From assembly GCA_013416445.1 (NCBI GenBank), contig JACCER010000008.1, positions 95,671-159,670 of the forward strand: DNA of 64,000 nt, given 5' to 3'. The translations under genes were made by a program, and so were the position numbers. This DNA comes from Alcaligenaceae bacterium. Lineage in GTDB: Bacteria; Pseudomonadota; Gammaproteobacteria; Burkholderiales; Burkholderiaceae_B. Shown here piece by piece: positions 53,579 to 61,865 of the stretch; the stretch's first letter is position 1, and every line of letters begins with the position of its first letter. The notes under the pieces were generated by a model that made no database searches, was not told where the DNA came from, and worked only from the letters and a program-made list of their open reading frames with translations.

Positions 53579-54100
53579 TTACCGCAGTTCCCGCTCAGCG
53601 TAATACACTTCATTGCGAGCCTCGCGCAAGCGTTGGTCCAGGTTGCGCAGGTTTTTGCGCAGGCGTGATCTTGCGCCATCGTTTTTGGCCTTGTCCAGTT
53701 CGCGCTGTTTGCTCATCAGCTCGCGATCCAGTCGGTCAACTTCCTGTTGCGCTCTGTATACCCTGTACCCGGCCTGATAAGCCTGGAGAAAGCCGTGTTC
53801 AAGCGAGGGTGGGCACGAGTTCTGGTAGCCGCGTCCCAGGCGGCCTTCTCGCAGGCCAACGTCTGGTGTGCAATATTCCCGTATCCCCATGCTGTGTCCA
53901 GCCTGATAGCGGCGCAGGTCCAGCCCCACGCCGACCTTGGCGCAGGCCTCGCGGTGGCTGTCGGAGCGCGCTAGGGGGTAGCCGCGCTGGCCGTCGCGCA
54001 TACCCTGTTCGTACCATTCAACGGTCTGGCATTCCTCGGGCGACATGCTGGCGCAACCGCCCAGCAGTATTAGGGCTGCAAATACAGTGGTTCTGATCAT
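53579..54100 (-). CDS. DUF2799 lipoprotein
   Basis: This 173-residue protein has a lipoprotein signal with lipobox LLGGC (Cys about 16), then the DUF2799 pattern: WYEQGMRDGQRGYPLARSDS, EACAKVGVGLDLRRYQAGHS, and REYCTPDVGLREGRLGRGYQ. The C-terminal part (about residues 115-173) is highly charged and likely a coiled coil. It is anchored in the outer or inner membrane, facing the periplasm. Function unknown. It is divergent from the VWA gene at 54381. Confidence 0.9.
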   Translation of the reverse strand: MIRTTVFAALILLGGCASMSPEECQTVEWYEQGMRDGQRGYPLARSDSHREACAKVGVGLDLRRYQAGHSMGIREYCTPDVGLREGRLGRGYQNSCPPSLEHGFLQAYQAGYRVYRAQQEVDRLDRELMSKQRELDKAKNDGARSRLRKNLRNLDQRLREARNEVYYAERELR

Positions 54101-54273
54101 GGTTTCTGTTATGTAAGTTTTGTTTTCTGTTCCACGGCGCCAGCTTAATCCTTCATTTGACGTAATACCCCGTTCAAATGGACGGGGCTAAATCGTCTCC
54201 CGCTGACTAGCATGTCCCGGTATTCAAATCATCATCGGGATATGCCAATAAGCAAGACCTACAAACTTCGTAG

Positions 54274-54307
54274 GTCAGATTAGCGCCCCTCAGGTGCGTA
54301 ATCTAAC
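54274..54307. repeat. Dispersed palindromic repeat, copy I
   Basis: GTCAGATTAGCGC (54274-54286) and GTGCGTAATCTAAC (54294-54307) form an imperfect palindrome of the same family. Unlike most copies it lies between two divergent genes, within the upstream region of the VWA gene. Confidence 0.65.
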
Positions 54308-54380
54308 AAACGATGTCAAAAGCTGCCAAAAAATAACACAAAAATTCATATAAACAATATCTCAATCAGGAACTAACGCT

Positions 54381-56126
54381 GTGAAATACCTATTTAATGC
54401 CGCAGCTTTCGCAACGGCTATTGCATTCAGCGCCACTGCTGTAGCGGCTGAGCGCGCCATGATCATTTTTGATGCCTCCGGGTCAATGTGGGGCCAGATC
54501 GATGGCAAGCCCAAGCATGAAATCGCCCGGCAGGCCTTGCGTGATGTGCTTGGCAGCGTTTCACCCTCTACAGAGCTGGGCCTGATGGCCTATGGGCATA
54601 GGGAAAAAGGCAACTGCAACGATATTGAAGTATTGGTCGCACCTGCCGCCAACAGCAAAGACGCCATTATTCGCGCCGCCGATAAGTTGAAGTTCCTGGG
54701 TAAAACGCCCTTGTCTGCAGCAGTGGCACAGGCTGCCGAAGCACTGCGCTATACCGAAGACAAAGCTACCGTCATCCTGATTACCGATGGCGAAGAAACC
54801 TGTCAGGCTGACCCTTGCGCGCTGGGCGCCGAACTGAAAAGCAAAGGCGTAGACTTTACTGCGCATGTGGTGGGTTTCGATCTGACCCAGCAAGAGGGCG
54901 AGCAGGTCGCCTGCCTGGCCAGCAGCACGGGTGGGCAATATATCAAGGCCGATGACGCCGAGCAGCTTAAAAAGGCCATGAGCAACATGGTGCAAATACT
55001 GGAAGCACCAGTAGAAAAAGTAGTCAAGGCAGCCGAGCCAGAGCCAAAGGCAGTACAGCCGGAAGCGCCTCAAGTTACGCTGCAAGGCCCCGACACCGCC
55101 GTCGCTGCGAGTGCGATTCAAGTCGCCCTGACTGGGTCCCGCAATAAGAACGATTACGTCACTGTAGTGGCTCCCGATGCTGCGGAAGAAGACTATGGCC
55201 CTTACGTCAGGGTGGAGCAGAAAGATCAGGTAACGTTGCAATTGCCAGATGCCTTGGGCACACATGAAATTCGCTATGTCGATGACGTCAGCAAGCGTGT
55301 ACTGGCCAAGCAAAGTATTGAACTTACCGAGACCAGCGCCACGGTGACCACGATCGCGTCGGCTGCCGCCGGGTCTACCATTGACGTTGCCTGGACTGGC
55401 CCGAATAGTCCCGGTGATTACATTACTGTCGTTGATGTCGGCGCGCCTGACGACGAATATGGTGCTTACGTGCGTACCGCCGGCGGCAGCCCCGTTAAAC
55501 TCTTGCTGCCCGACCAGTTTGGCAAGTATGAAGTGCGCTATGTCCTGGATGGGTCCAAGCGCGTGCTGGCGTCGGCGCCTGTCATGCTGGAGGGGGTGAC
55601 AGCCACGCTTGCTTTGCAGAATCGTCCTGTGCGTGGAGGGGAAATCATAGTGGCATGGACTGGGCCCAATAATAGTGGTGATTATGTAACGGTGGTGCCG
55701 CAGGGCGCGGCGCAGGACGCTTATACGGCCTATGCGCGCACAGCGTCGGGCCCGATCCTGAAGATCACAGCACCGGCGGAAGCAGGCGAATATGAAGTCC
55801 GTTATGTGGTGGATCAGTCCAAGCGGGTGCTGATCAGCATTCCCATGGACTTGACCGAGGTGTCAGTCAGTGTATCGGCGCCTTCATCGGTGGCAGCGGG
55901 CTCCACCTTCAGCGTCGAGTGGACCGGCCCAGGCAATCGCAATGATTTCATAGAAATCGTTGCACATGATGCACCGGTCAATGCAAAGCCGCTGAATGCA
56001 ACGCGCACTAGCCAAGGCAGTCCTTTGCAGATGTTTGCTCCTGGTATTGCCGGGCAATATCACGTCCGTTATGTCATGCGCGACACGAAAGAGGTTGCAG
56101 CCCATGTCTTGCTTATTGTGGAGTAA
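54381..56126 (+). CDS. Secreted VWA-domain protein with four tandem repeats
   Basis: This 581-residue protein has a signal peptide (about residues 1-23), then a von Willebrand factor A domain (about 25-205) with the metal-site motif DASGS at about 31-35 and ITDGEETC. A linker rich in Pro, Glu and Ala follows. From about residue 232 there are four repeats of about 80-85 residues, each with a V-A-W-T-G-P-N type start, GDYVTVV, and an ending like YEVRYVVDQSKRVL. The repeats look like beta-sandwich domains. It probably acts in the periplasm or at the surface as an adhesive or scaffolding protein. No known partner is adjacent. Confidence 0.88.
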   Translation: MKYLFNAAAFATAIAFSATAVAAERAMIIFDASGSMWGQIDGKPKHEIARQALRDVLGSVSPSTELGLMAYGHREKGNCNDIEVLVAPAANSKDAIIRAADKLKFLGKTPLSAAVAQAAEALRYTEDKATVILITDGEETCQADPCALGAELKSKGVDFTAHVVGFDLTQQEGEQVACLASSTGGQYIKADDAEQLKKAMSNMVQILEAPVEKVVKAAEPEPKAVQPEAPQVTLQGPDTAVAASAIQVALTGSRNKNDYVTVVAPDAAEEDYGPYVRVEQKDQVTLQLPDALGTHEIRYVDDVSKRVLAKQSIELTETSATVTTIASAAAGSTIDVAWTGPNSPGDYITVVDVGAPDDEYGAYVRTAGGSPVKLLLPDQFGKYEVRYVLDGSKRVLASAPVMLEGVTATLALQNRPVRGGEIIVAWTGPNNSGDYVTVVPQGAAQDAYTAYARTASGPILKITAPAEAGEYEVRYVVDQSKRVLISIPMDLTEVSVSVSAPSSVAAGSTFSVEWTGPGNRNDFIEIVAHDAPVNAKPLNATRTSQGSPLQMFAPGIAGQYHVRYVMRDTKEVAAHVLLIVE

Positions 56127-56266
56127 GCTATTTAGCCTCCTGTTGTGGTATGGTTACTGAACACTTCAGTTATGTAACGCAGAGTCCAATAGGCCGTTTG
56201 GCCAGCAAGGGCAGGGGTGGCGACAAACAGCAACAAATAAGAAGTTTCCTCCGGGAGGGCAAAGCA

Positions 56267-56842
56267 ATGATCGCACGGTATGCTTGCTACAAAGCACGAC
56301 AAAATGCCGTGCTTTTATGGGGTATGTGTTGGCTGGCTCTGGTGGCCGGTGTGATCGCAGTTTTCTGGGGGCTGCCAGCCAGCGCGCAAAATATCGATAA
56401 GCACACGCTGCAAGCGCCAGCAGGCACAGCCTTGCTGATTGTTTCTGGGGCTATTGAAAAGTTCAATCAAGGGGGCGAGGCACATTTCGATCGCGCTATG
56501 CTAGAACAACTGCCCAGCCACGAAATAAGCACCACAACTTCGGTCACCGACGGCGTCAGTCATTTTAAGGGGCCGTTACTGCGCGATGTGCTGCAGCAGG
56601 TGGGTGCAAAGGGCACAATGGTGCAAGCCCAGGGCCTGAATAATTACGTGGTCGACATCCCCATCTCCGATTTTTATGATTTTGATGTCTTGCTGGCCTT
56701 GTACCAAGATGGCAAACAGCTTGAACCTTCCGGCAAGGGCCCGCTCTGGATCGTATATCCACGAGATCAATGGCGGCGTTTGCAAGATATACGCTACGAC
56801 TATCGTTGGGTATGGCAACTGCATCGTCTTGATGTGAAATGA
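56267..56842 (+). CDS. Sulfite-oxidase-fold (molybdopterin-binding-domain-like) periplasmic protein, cysteine-free
   Basis: This protein of 191 residues has a signal peptide or signal anchor (about residues 1-41, ending ASAQ), then a domain like PF00174 with ALLIVSGAIEKFN, FKGPLLRDVLQQVG, YVVDIPISDFYDFDVLLALY and GPLWIVYPRDQW. I use the ATG at 56267 because GGGAGG lies just before it. True sulfite-oxidase-type enzymes bind molybdenum through a conserved Cys, but no Cys is present after residue 21, so a catalytic role is unlikely. It overlaps the histidine kinase gene by 4 bases (ATGA), which suggests a periplasmic sensing partner of that kinase. Confidence 0.82.
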   Translation: MIARYACYKARQNAVLLWGMCWLALVAGVIAVFWGLPASAQNIDKHTLQAPAGTALLIVSGAIEKFNQGGEAHFDRAMLEQLPSHEISTTTSVTDGVSHFKGPLLRDVLQQVGAKGTMVQAQGLNNYVVDIPISDFYDFDVLLALYQDGKQLEPSGKGPLWIVYPRDQWRRLQDIRYDYRWVWQLHRLDVK

Positions 56843-58278
56843 AATTCACGCGCTTGAATGTCGTGGGCTACCTGCTGCCTGTGCTGGCTATTATTACGCT
56901 CACGGGGCTGCTTACATTGGCGCTGCTGCGACTGTCCAATATCCAGCACGATATGCGCAGCAATGCCAGCACTAATATGTTGTGGGTGGTGTCGCAAGCG
57001 CAATTTGAAAGCTTGCTGCTGGGCGATGCGGTTTATCGGCGTTTCATCGATTCTCAGGCGCAGGCCGACGTTGGCCTGCGCTACAGCTTGTTTCTAAGTC
57101 GATTGACTCTGTTGTCAGAAGGCCCGCAGGAGCGTTTTCTGGAAGGCATCGGCGCCTCGGCAGCCCTTAGCGGGCACATCGAGGCCGCCCGCAACATGCG
57201 GCAGTGGCTGGAAGCTGGCAGGCCAGGCGATGTTTCCGTTGTGCTCAGGTTGCAGGCGGTTTTACAGCCACTGGTCGCCTTGCTGTCCACGGTATCCAGC
57301 AAAGCCATGGTCACACAATGGGAAGAGTCTGGCGCAAGGCTCGATACCTATCGTGACGCGGTGCTGACCATACTGTTCCTGATGATAGGCATACTGGCCT
57401 GCAGCTTGTTTATTTCGGTCAGGCTGTTGCTGGCCTTGAAGCATGGCAAGGAAAATGAAGCGGCCAAACTGCACGCAGCCGATCTGGAAAAGCAGCTAGA
57501 GGCCGAGCGCAAGATAAGCCAGTTGTATCGCAGCTTTGGCGCCATGGTATCGCATCAGTTTCGGACCCCCTTGGCGATTATCGACGCCAGCATGCAAAGG
57601 CTGGTGCGCGCTGGCCATGACATGACACACGAAGAAGTGGCCCGTCGGGCGAACAAGGTCAGGGACGCCACCAAGCGCCTGACCCATCTTATAGAAAGCA
57701 CGCTGATTGCCGATCGCATAAGTCAGAAAATTGAAGTCAGCATGCAGCAGTGCGATCTACTGCTTGTGGCCAATGAAGCCATAGACCATCAATTGGCCAT
57801 TACTCCAGCGCGCCAGATAACGCTCAAAGTCGCCTCTGGTTTCGTGGGAAAGGCCTGGTGCGACCCGGTGCTGGCCGAGCATGTACTGTTTAATTTTATT
57901 TCCAACGCGGTTAAGTACTCGCCCGATTGCACGAGTATCCAAGTTCGTGTCTTTGAGGATGGCGATTGGGTCGGCTGCGCAGTGCGCGATGAAGGGGCAG
58001 GTATCACTCAAGACGAAGTGCCGCATATTTTTGATCGTTATTTCCGGGCGGCCGCGTCGGCCGATATTGTGGGAACCGGCATGGGGCTTTATGTGGCCCA
58101 GCAGCTAGCCCAAATGCAGCAAGGCCAGGTGCGGGTCAAGTCTGACTACGGCAAGGGGTCGGTATTCGAGCTGCGCCTGCGTGGTACAGCACAAAAAAAG
58201 CCTGTCCCGCCAGCATCAGAATGTCCTGATAGTGCGCGTGGTGCAGCGTCATTGTTTGAGTCAGGGAGAATGATATGA
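56839..58278 (+). CDS. Sensor histidine kinase coupled to the molybdopterin-fold protein
   Basis: This 479-residue kinase has helix 1 (about residues 10-31), a periplasmic domain of about 140 residues, helix 2 (about 174-197), a coiled coil, HisKA with phospho-acceptor His239 in AMVSHQFRTPLAI, and an HATPase domain with NFISNAVKYSPD, VRDEGAGI and GTGMGLYVAQQL. It overlaps both neighbours by 4 bases: the molybdopterin-fold protein before and the response regulator after. The three proteins should form one signalling unit; the signal is unknown but may be detected in the periplasm through the small protein. Confidence 0.92.
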   Translation: MKFTRLNVVGYLLPVLAIITLTGLLTLALLRLSNIQHDMRSNASTNMLWVVSQAQFESLLLGDAVYRRFIDSQAQADVGLRYSLFLSRLTLLSEGPQERFLEGIGASAALSGHIEAARNMRQWLEAGRPGDVSVVLRLQAVLQPLVALLSTVSSKAMVTQWEESGARLDTYRDAVLTILFLMIGILACSLFISVRLLLALKHGKENEAAKLHAADLEKQLEAERKISQLYRSFGAMVSHQFRTPLAIIDASMQRLVRAGHDMTHEEVARRANKVRDATKRLTHLIESTLIADRISQKIEVSMQQCDLLLVANEAIDHQLAITPARQITLKVASGFVGKAWCDPVLAEHVLFNFISNAVKYSPDCTSIQVRVFEDGDWVGCAVRDEGAGITQDEVPHIFDRYFRAAASADIVGTGMGLYVAQQLAQMQQGQVRVKSDYGKGSVFELRLRGTAQKKPVPPASECPDSARGAASLFESGRMI

Positions 58279-59393
58279 GCGCGGCTGTGCCTGGTACATG
58301 CAAGCCACTGATTCTGTGTGTTGAAGATGAAATCGATCTGCGCGACGATTTGGTTGAAGAGCTGGAGGCAGCCGGCTACAAGGTGATAGTCGCCGACAAT
58401 GGTGGTGAAGCCTTGCAACGCCTGGATACGATCAGGCCTGACCTTATCTTGTGCGATGTCACCATGCCCGACACCGATGGCTATGAAGTCCTGAATGTCT
58501 TGCGCGGTACCCGGCCCGACATGTCCGATGTGCCTTTTGTGTTTCTGACTGCCCAGGCAGGCTCCGAGCATGTGGTGCGGGGTAAAAGGGCGGGTGCAGA
58601 CGACTACCTCGTCAAGCCCATAGATTTTGATCTCATGCTGGCGACCATACACGCCAGGCTGGCGCAGGTATCGCGAATTCAGCTCAAGCTGGCTACTGAA
58701 ATCAATCGCATAGGCAGCAGTTTTTCAGAGCGGCACGAAGCCAGCGCGCGCCGTGCATTCAAAAGAGTGACACAAACCCTTGATTACGTGGCTGCGGGCA
58801 TCGTGTTGCTCGATGCCATCGGTACGGTGCGGTTTGCCAATCGTGCAGCCAGGCTACTGGTTGATGATGAGGCTGGCGATAAGGGTTTGTTGCGCCTGAT
58901 CGATAAGGTGGGTACGCATGGCATTGTTGCGCTGAACAAGGCAGTTACAGCTGCAATCGCCGCTTATCAGGCTGGTGAAGATTATGTCGACAGCCTGGCC
59001 ATACCGCGCCCGGAAGGTCAGCGCAGTTTGCTGGTTACCGTTTGTGCCCTCGATGACTATGATCTCCAGGAAGAAGAGGCGGCGTCCGTCTTGGCGGTAG
59101 ATAAATTGGCGTCTGAAGAGAGGCTGGCCGTGGCGATTTTTATTTCAGACTCCGAGTACCGGCGTCCGGCGCCAGTTGATACGCTGATCTCGCTCTTTGG
59201 CCTGACCGCAACTGAAGCCCAGGTTGCCTGGGCCTTTGCCGAAGGCAAGCGCTCAGAAGAGATTGCCGCGTCTTTCGGCATCTCGCCCACTACGGTGTCG
59301 TTTCATAAGCGCAATTTGTTCCAGAAAACCCATACCAATCGCCAGGCCGACCTGATCGCGTTGATGCTCACGCTGCCCTTGCCGGCGGCTTGA
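58275..59393 (+). CDS. Response regulator with LuxR-type HTH
   Basis: This 372-residue regulator has a receiver domain with phospho-acceptor Asp61 in LILCDVTMPDTDGYEV and Lys in DDYLVKPIDFD, a middle region (about residues 130-300) that looks like a PAS-type domain (LLDAIGTVRFANRAARLLVD), and a C-terminal LuxR HTH (LTATEAQVAWAFAEGKRSEE, then IAASFGISPTTVSFHKRNLF). It is the output of the preceding kinase. Targets are unknown; the membrane/secreted pair starting at 59573 is a candidate by position. An imperfect hairpin starts at the stop codon. Confidence 0.92.
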   Translation: MSAAVPGTCKPLILCVEDEIDLRDDLVEELEAAGYKVIVADNGGEALQRLDTIRPDLILCDVTMPDTDGYEVLNVLRGTRPDMSDVPFVFLTAQAGSEHVVRGKRAGADDYLVKPIDFDLMLATIHARLAQVSRIQLKLATEINRIGSSFSERHEASARRAFKRVTQTLDYVAAGIVLLDAIGTVRFANRAARLLVDDEAGDKGLLRLIDKVGTHGIVALNKAVTAAIAAYQAGEDYVDSLAIPRPEGQRSLLVTVCALDDYDLQEEEAASVLAVDKLASEERLAVAIFISDSEYRRPAPVDTLISLFGLTATEAQVAWAFAEGKRSEEIAASFGISPTTVSFHKRNLFQKTHTNRQADLIALMLTLPLPAA

Positions 59394-59448
59394 AGCGTTG
59401 GCTGTCCGACTGGCTCCGTCAGGTGTGTGATCCGACAGTCAACGCTTC
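59392..59448. terminator. Imperfect hairpin at the response-regulator end (possible repeat copy J)
   Basis: GAAGCGTTG at 59392-59400 followed by GCTGTCCGA pairs with TCCGACAGT followed by CAACGCTTC (to 59448), about 18 bases with two mismatches and a 21-base centre. The inner part ATCCGAC resembles the dispersed palindromes. It overlaps the stop codon and probably ends the sensor operon. Confidence 0.6.
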
Positions 59449-59572
59449 AAATACCCCTTCCCCGTCTGTTTGAACGGTGTAATTGCCTTGGCACTGTCCT
59501 ACCATGCCCAAGTCGCGCATCAACGGATGTGCGCTATGGGCGAGCTGTTTATGTAACAGCCAGGAGAAGCCA

Positions 59573-60592
59573 ATGTGGAATTTTAGTATTGCAAAGTCGC
59601 TGAGCCTCATGACACAAACCATGCCGTTCATTCTGCTGCGTTGTGTTGTGTATTTCGGCATTGCACTGGCGTATGTGCTGCTTACCGGGGTCGGGGCCGG
59701 CATAGGCTGGGGCATAGGCGGGCTGGGCGATGACGGTTTTCAAGCCTCCGCGACTCTGTGGGGCGGCATGGCAGGGTTCGGGCTGACAGCCGCCGTATTG
59801 TATTTCTTGCGTGAATATATACTTTATATCGTCAAGGCCGGGCATATCGCCGTTCTGGTGCAGCTTATCGATGGCCAAAGCATGCCCGAAGGACGCTCGC
59901 AAATTTCCCATGCCAGCACCATCGTCAAAGAGCGCTTCGTCCAGACCAGTGTGCTGTTTGCCCTAGACCAATTGTCCAAGGGCGTTATTGGCGCCGTCAC
60001 TGGCCTGGTGCAAGGCCTGACTTCCATATTGCCTATTCCAGGCATGGCGCAAATCATGGGCGTAGTGCGCGCCTTTCTGCGTATAGCCGTAGGGCTGGTC
60101 GATGAACTCATCCTGGCTTATGCCATACGCACCAATAGCCGCAATCCCTGGGCGTCAGCCCAAACCGCCTTGGTACTGTACGGGCAAAATGCCAAGGTCA
60201 TGCTCAAGAACGCAGCCTGGCTCACCCTCATTGTTTATGGCCTGTCGTTCCTGGTGTTTCTGGTCATGCTGGCTCCGGCCGCTGCGCTGGTTTACATGAT
60301 CCCCGGCGCCTGGTCGGCCGGCGGGGTGGTGTTCGCCATTATTTTTGCCTGGGCGCTCAAGGCTGCAGTCATAGAGCCTTTTGCCATTGCCTGCTTGCTG
60401 CAAGCGTATTTTGGCGCCATTGAAGGGCAATCGCCTGATCCCGCCTGGGATGCCCGCCTATCTGGCGCGTCGAAGAAGTTTGCTCAATTGAAAGACAAGG
60501 CAGCGACCTGGGTCGGAGGCAGCCCCGCTGGCGATGCAGCGGTTGTGGCTACCTCCGACAATGCCGACGCAGCCGGAGGCGTGCGCCCATGA
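59573..60592 (+). CDS. Multi-pass membrane protein of unknown function
   Basis: I do not recognise this protein of 339 residues. I place the start at 59573 because AGGAG lies 8 bases upstream; the upstream in-frame extension is cysteine-rich nonsense. About five to six hydrophobic segments are visible, including TMPFILLRCVVYFGIALAYV and WLTLIVYGLSFLVFLVMLAP, with glycine-rich loops (GVGAGIGWGIGGLGDDG). A cytoplasmic region with VKERFVQTSVLFALDQLSKG lies between. The C-terminus is Ala-rich and probably disordered. It overlaps the next gene by 4 bases, so the two products probably work together in the membrane and periplasm. Confidence 0.75.
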   Translation: MWNFSIAKSLSLMTQTMPFILLRCVVYFGIALAYVLLTGVGAGIGWGIGGLGDDGFQASATLWGGMAGFGLTAAVLYFLREYILYIVKAGHIAVLVQLIDGQSMPEGRSQISHASTIVKERFVQTSVLFALDQLSKGVIGAVTGLVQGLTSILPIPGMAQIMGVVRAFLRIAVGLVDELILAYAIRTNSRNPWASAQTALVLYGQNAKVMLKNAAWLTLIVYGLSFLVFLVMLAPAAALVYMIPGAWSAGGVVFAIIFAWALKAAVIEPFAIACLLQAYFGAIEGQSPDPAWDARLSGASKKFAQLKDKAATWVGGSPAGDAAVVATSDNADAAGGVRP

Positions 60593-61533
60593 GCCGGCAA
60601 ACTATGTTGATGGTGTTGGGTTTGTTGGCGGTTGGGGTGGCGCAGGCTGCCGTCCTTCCCGAAGAAGCAGCTACCCGGCTGGAAACCGAGGCAGAGGCCT
60701 TTGTGCAAACCAAGGGTTATACCTCTGTCAATGTCGATACACTGGCCGATAAAAAATACTATTCAACCGCCTTGTTTCCTGGCTTGAAGTCCAATGGCAT
60801 GTTTGCCCCGGATGCCAGTCTGGACCCTGTCACCAAGGCTGTCTTGCAACTGGATAGTCGCGAAAATATTCTGCCACGCGTGCGCTATCGCATCAGCTAC
60901 AACATGGGTTATCTGCCTGGCATGCCCGAGGCCTGGCAATCGTATGTGGAAGTGACCCGATTCAATTTGGGGCCCGCTGTTCGGGCAGACCTGCAGGCGT
61001 CCATTCCGCCCGAACATCTGGGTAGCGCGGCCTCTTTTGGCGTAGGCCCGCATGTAAGCTGGCGTTTTGTCATGGCGCCGCGCATGGGCATGCTGTCTGA
61101 CATCGTCAGCGCCAGTCGCAAGGTGCTGACCAATGCTCAAGCCACTGCTCTGGATTGCCTGGGCGTGCCCTGTCTCTCGCTGGAAGACCCCACAGGCCCT
61201 GGCAGTACTTGGCATGGCGTAGCCACACCGTCTCTGGGTGAGCCGGCTTTTTCGGCTCATCACCAGGGTTTAGAGCGCCCCGCCCGGGTTGCACAAGAAT
61301 TGTTGACGCTGGCTGCGCCCGAAGGCTTGGAAGCTACTCCTTACCGACCAGAAACACCGCGCATGGTTTTCGTGGTTTCGATGAATGTCAGTGGTCAGGA
61401 AGAGGCGGTGCATGGCCTGCTGCACAATATCGATGTCATGGATGACGCTATTGCTTCCGTATGGACACAACGTTTTCAGATTAGCGGGGCGCCTGGCGAT
61501 TTTTCACAGATGTTCATAGACCGAAAACGCTAG
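60589..61533 (+). CDS. Secreted protein of unknown function
   Basis: I do not recognise this 314-residue protein. It has a signal peptide (about residues 1-20, ending AQA). The rest is soluble, with two Cys close together (ALDCLGVPCLSLE), and segments like RVRYRISYNMGYLPGMPEAW and PRMVFVVSMNVSGQEEAVHG. No catalytic motif stands out. It is translationally coupled to the multi-pass membrane protein upstream by an ATGA overlap, so it likely is the periplasmic partner. A broken small gene and a TPR/beta-barrel gene follow on the same strand. Confidence 0.75.
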   Translation: MSRQTMLMVLGLLAVGVAQAAVLPEEAATRLETEAEAFVQTKGYTSVNVDTLADKKYYSTALFPGLKSNGMFAPDASLDPVTKAVLQLDSRENILPRVRYRISYNMGYLPGMPEAWQSYVEVTRFNLGPAVRADLQASIPPEHLGSAASFGVGPHVSWRFVMAPRMGMLSDIVSASRKVLTNAQATALDCLGVPCLSLEDPTGPGSTWHGVATPSLGEPAFSAHHQGLERPARVAQELLTLAAPEGLEATPYRPETPRMVFVVSMNVSGQEEAVHGLLHNIDVMDDAIASVWTQRFQISGAPGDFSQMFIDRKR

Positions 61534-61588
61534 GCTGCGCCCCGCGCCATGCGGTATCAATAATTAAATCATTCATCGGGAGCTTGTC

Positions 61589-61804
61589 ATGAAACCACTA
61601 CTTGCCTCTGCCGTGCTGATGGTTTGCAAGGCGTTGCCAAGCATGGCTGGCGCCGAGGAAATCAAGGCCACCATCAAAGAAGCACTGGAAGCTTATTAAA
61701 GTGGCGATCTGGCTGGCGCCAAGGAAGGTCTAAATTATGCAACCCAACTGATTGCCCGGCAAAGCGCCACCAGACTGGGTAGCATTTTGCCGCAGGCCTT
61801 GTGA
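61589..61804 (+). pseudogene. Small secreted protein gene interrupted by an in-frame TAA
   Basis: From the ATG at 61589 the frame reads MKPLLASAVLMVCKALPSMA (a signal peptide), then GAEEIKATIKEALEAY, a TAA at 61697-61699, and continues SGDLAGAKEGLNYATQLIAR, QSATRLGSILPQAL before a stop at 61802-61804. The sequence on both sides of the TAA is one continuous alpha-helical protein, and one base change (for example AAA, GAA or CAA to TAA) explains the stop. The second stop may truncate a longer C-terminus. The first 36 residues alone would be only a signal peptide and a short helix. Confidence 0.75.
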
Positions 61805-61865
61805 CCTTAAGTACAGAACAACACTATTTATTGCGGCACGCAATCTACAGAAAAAGGGCTGAATA

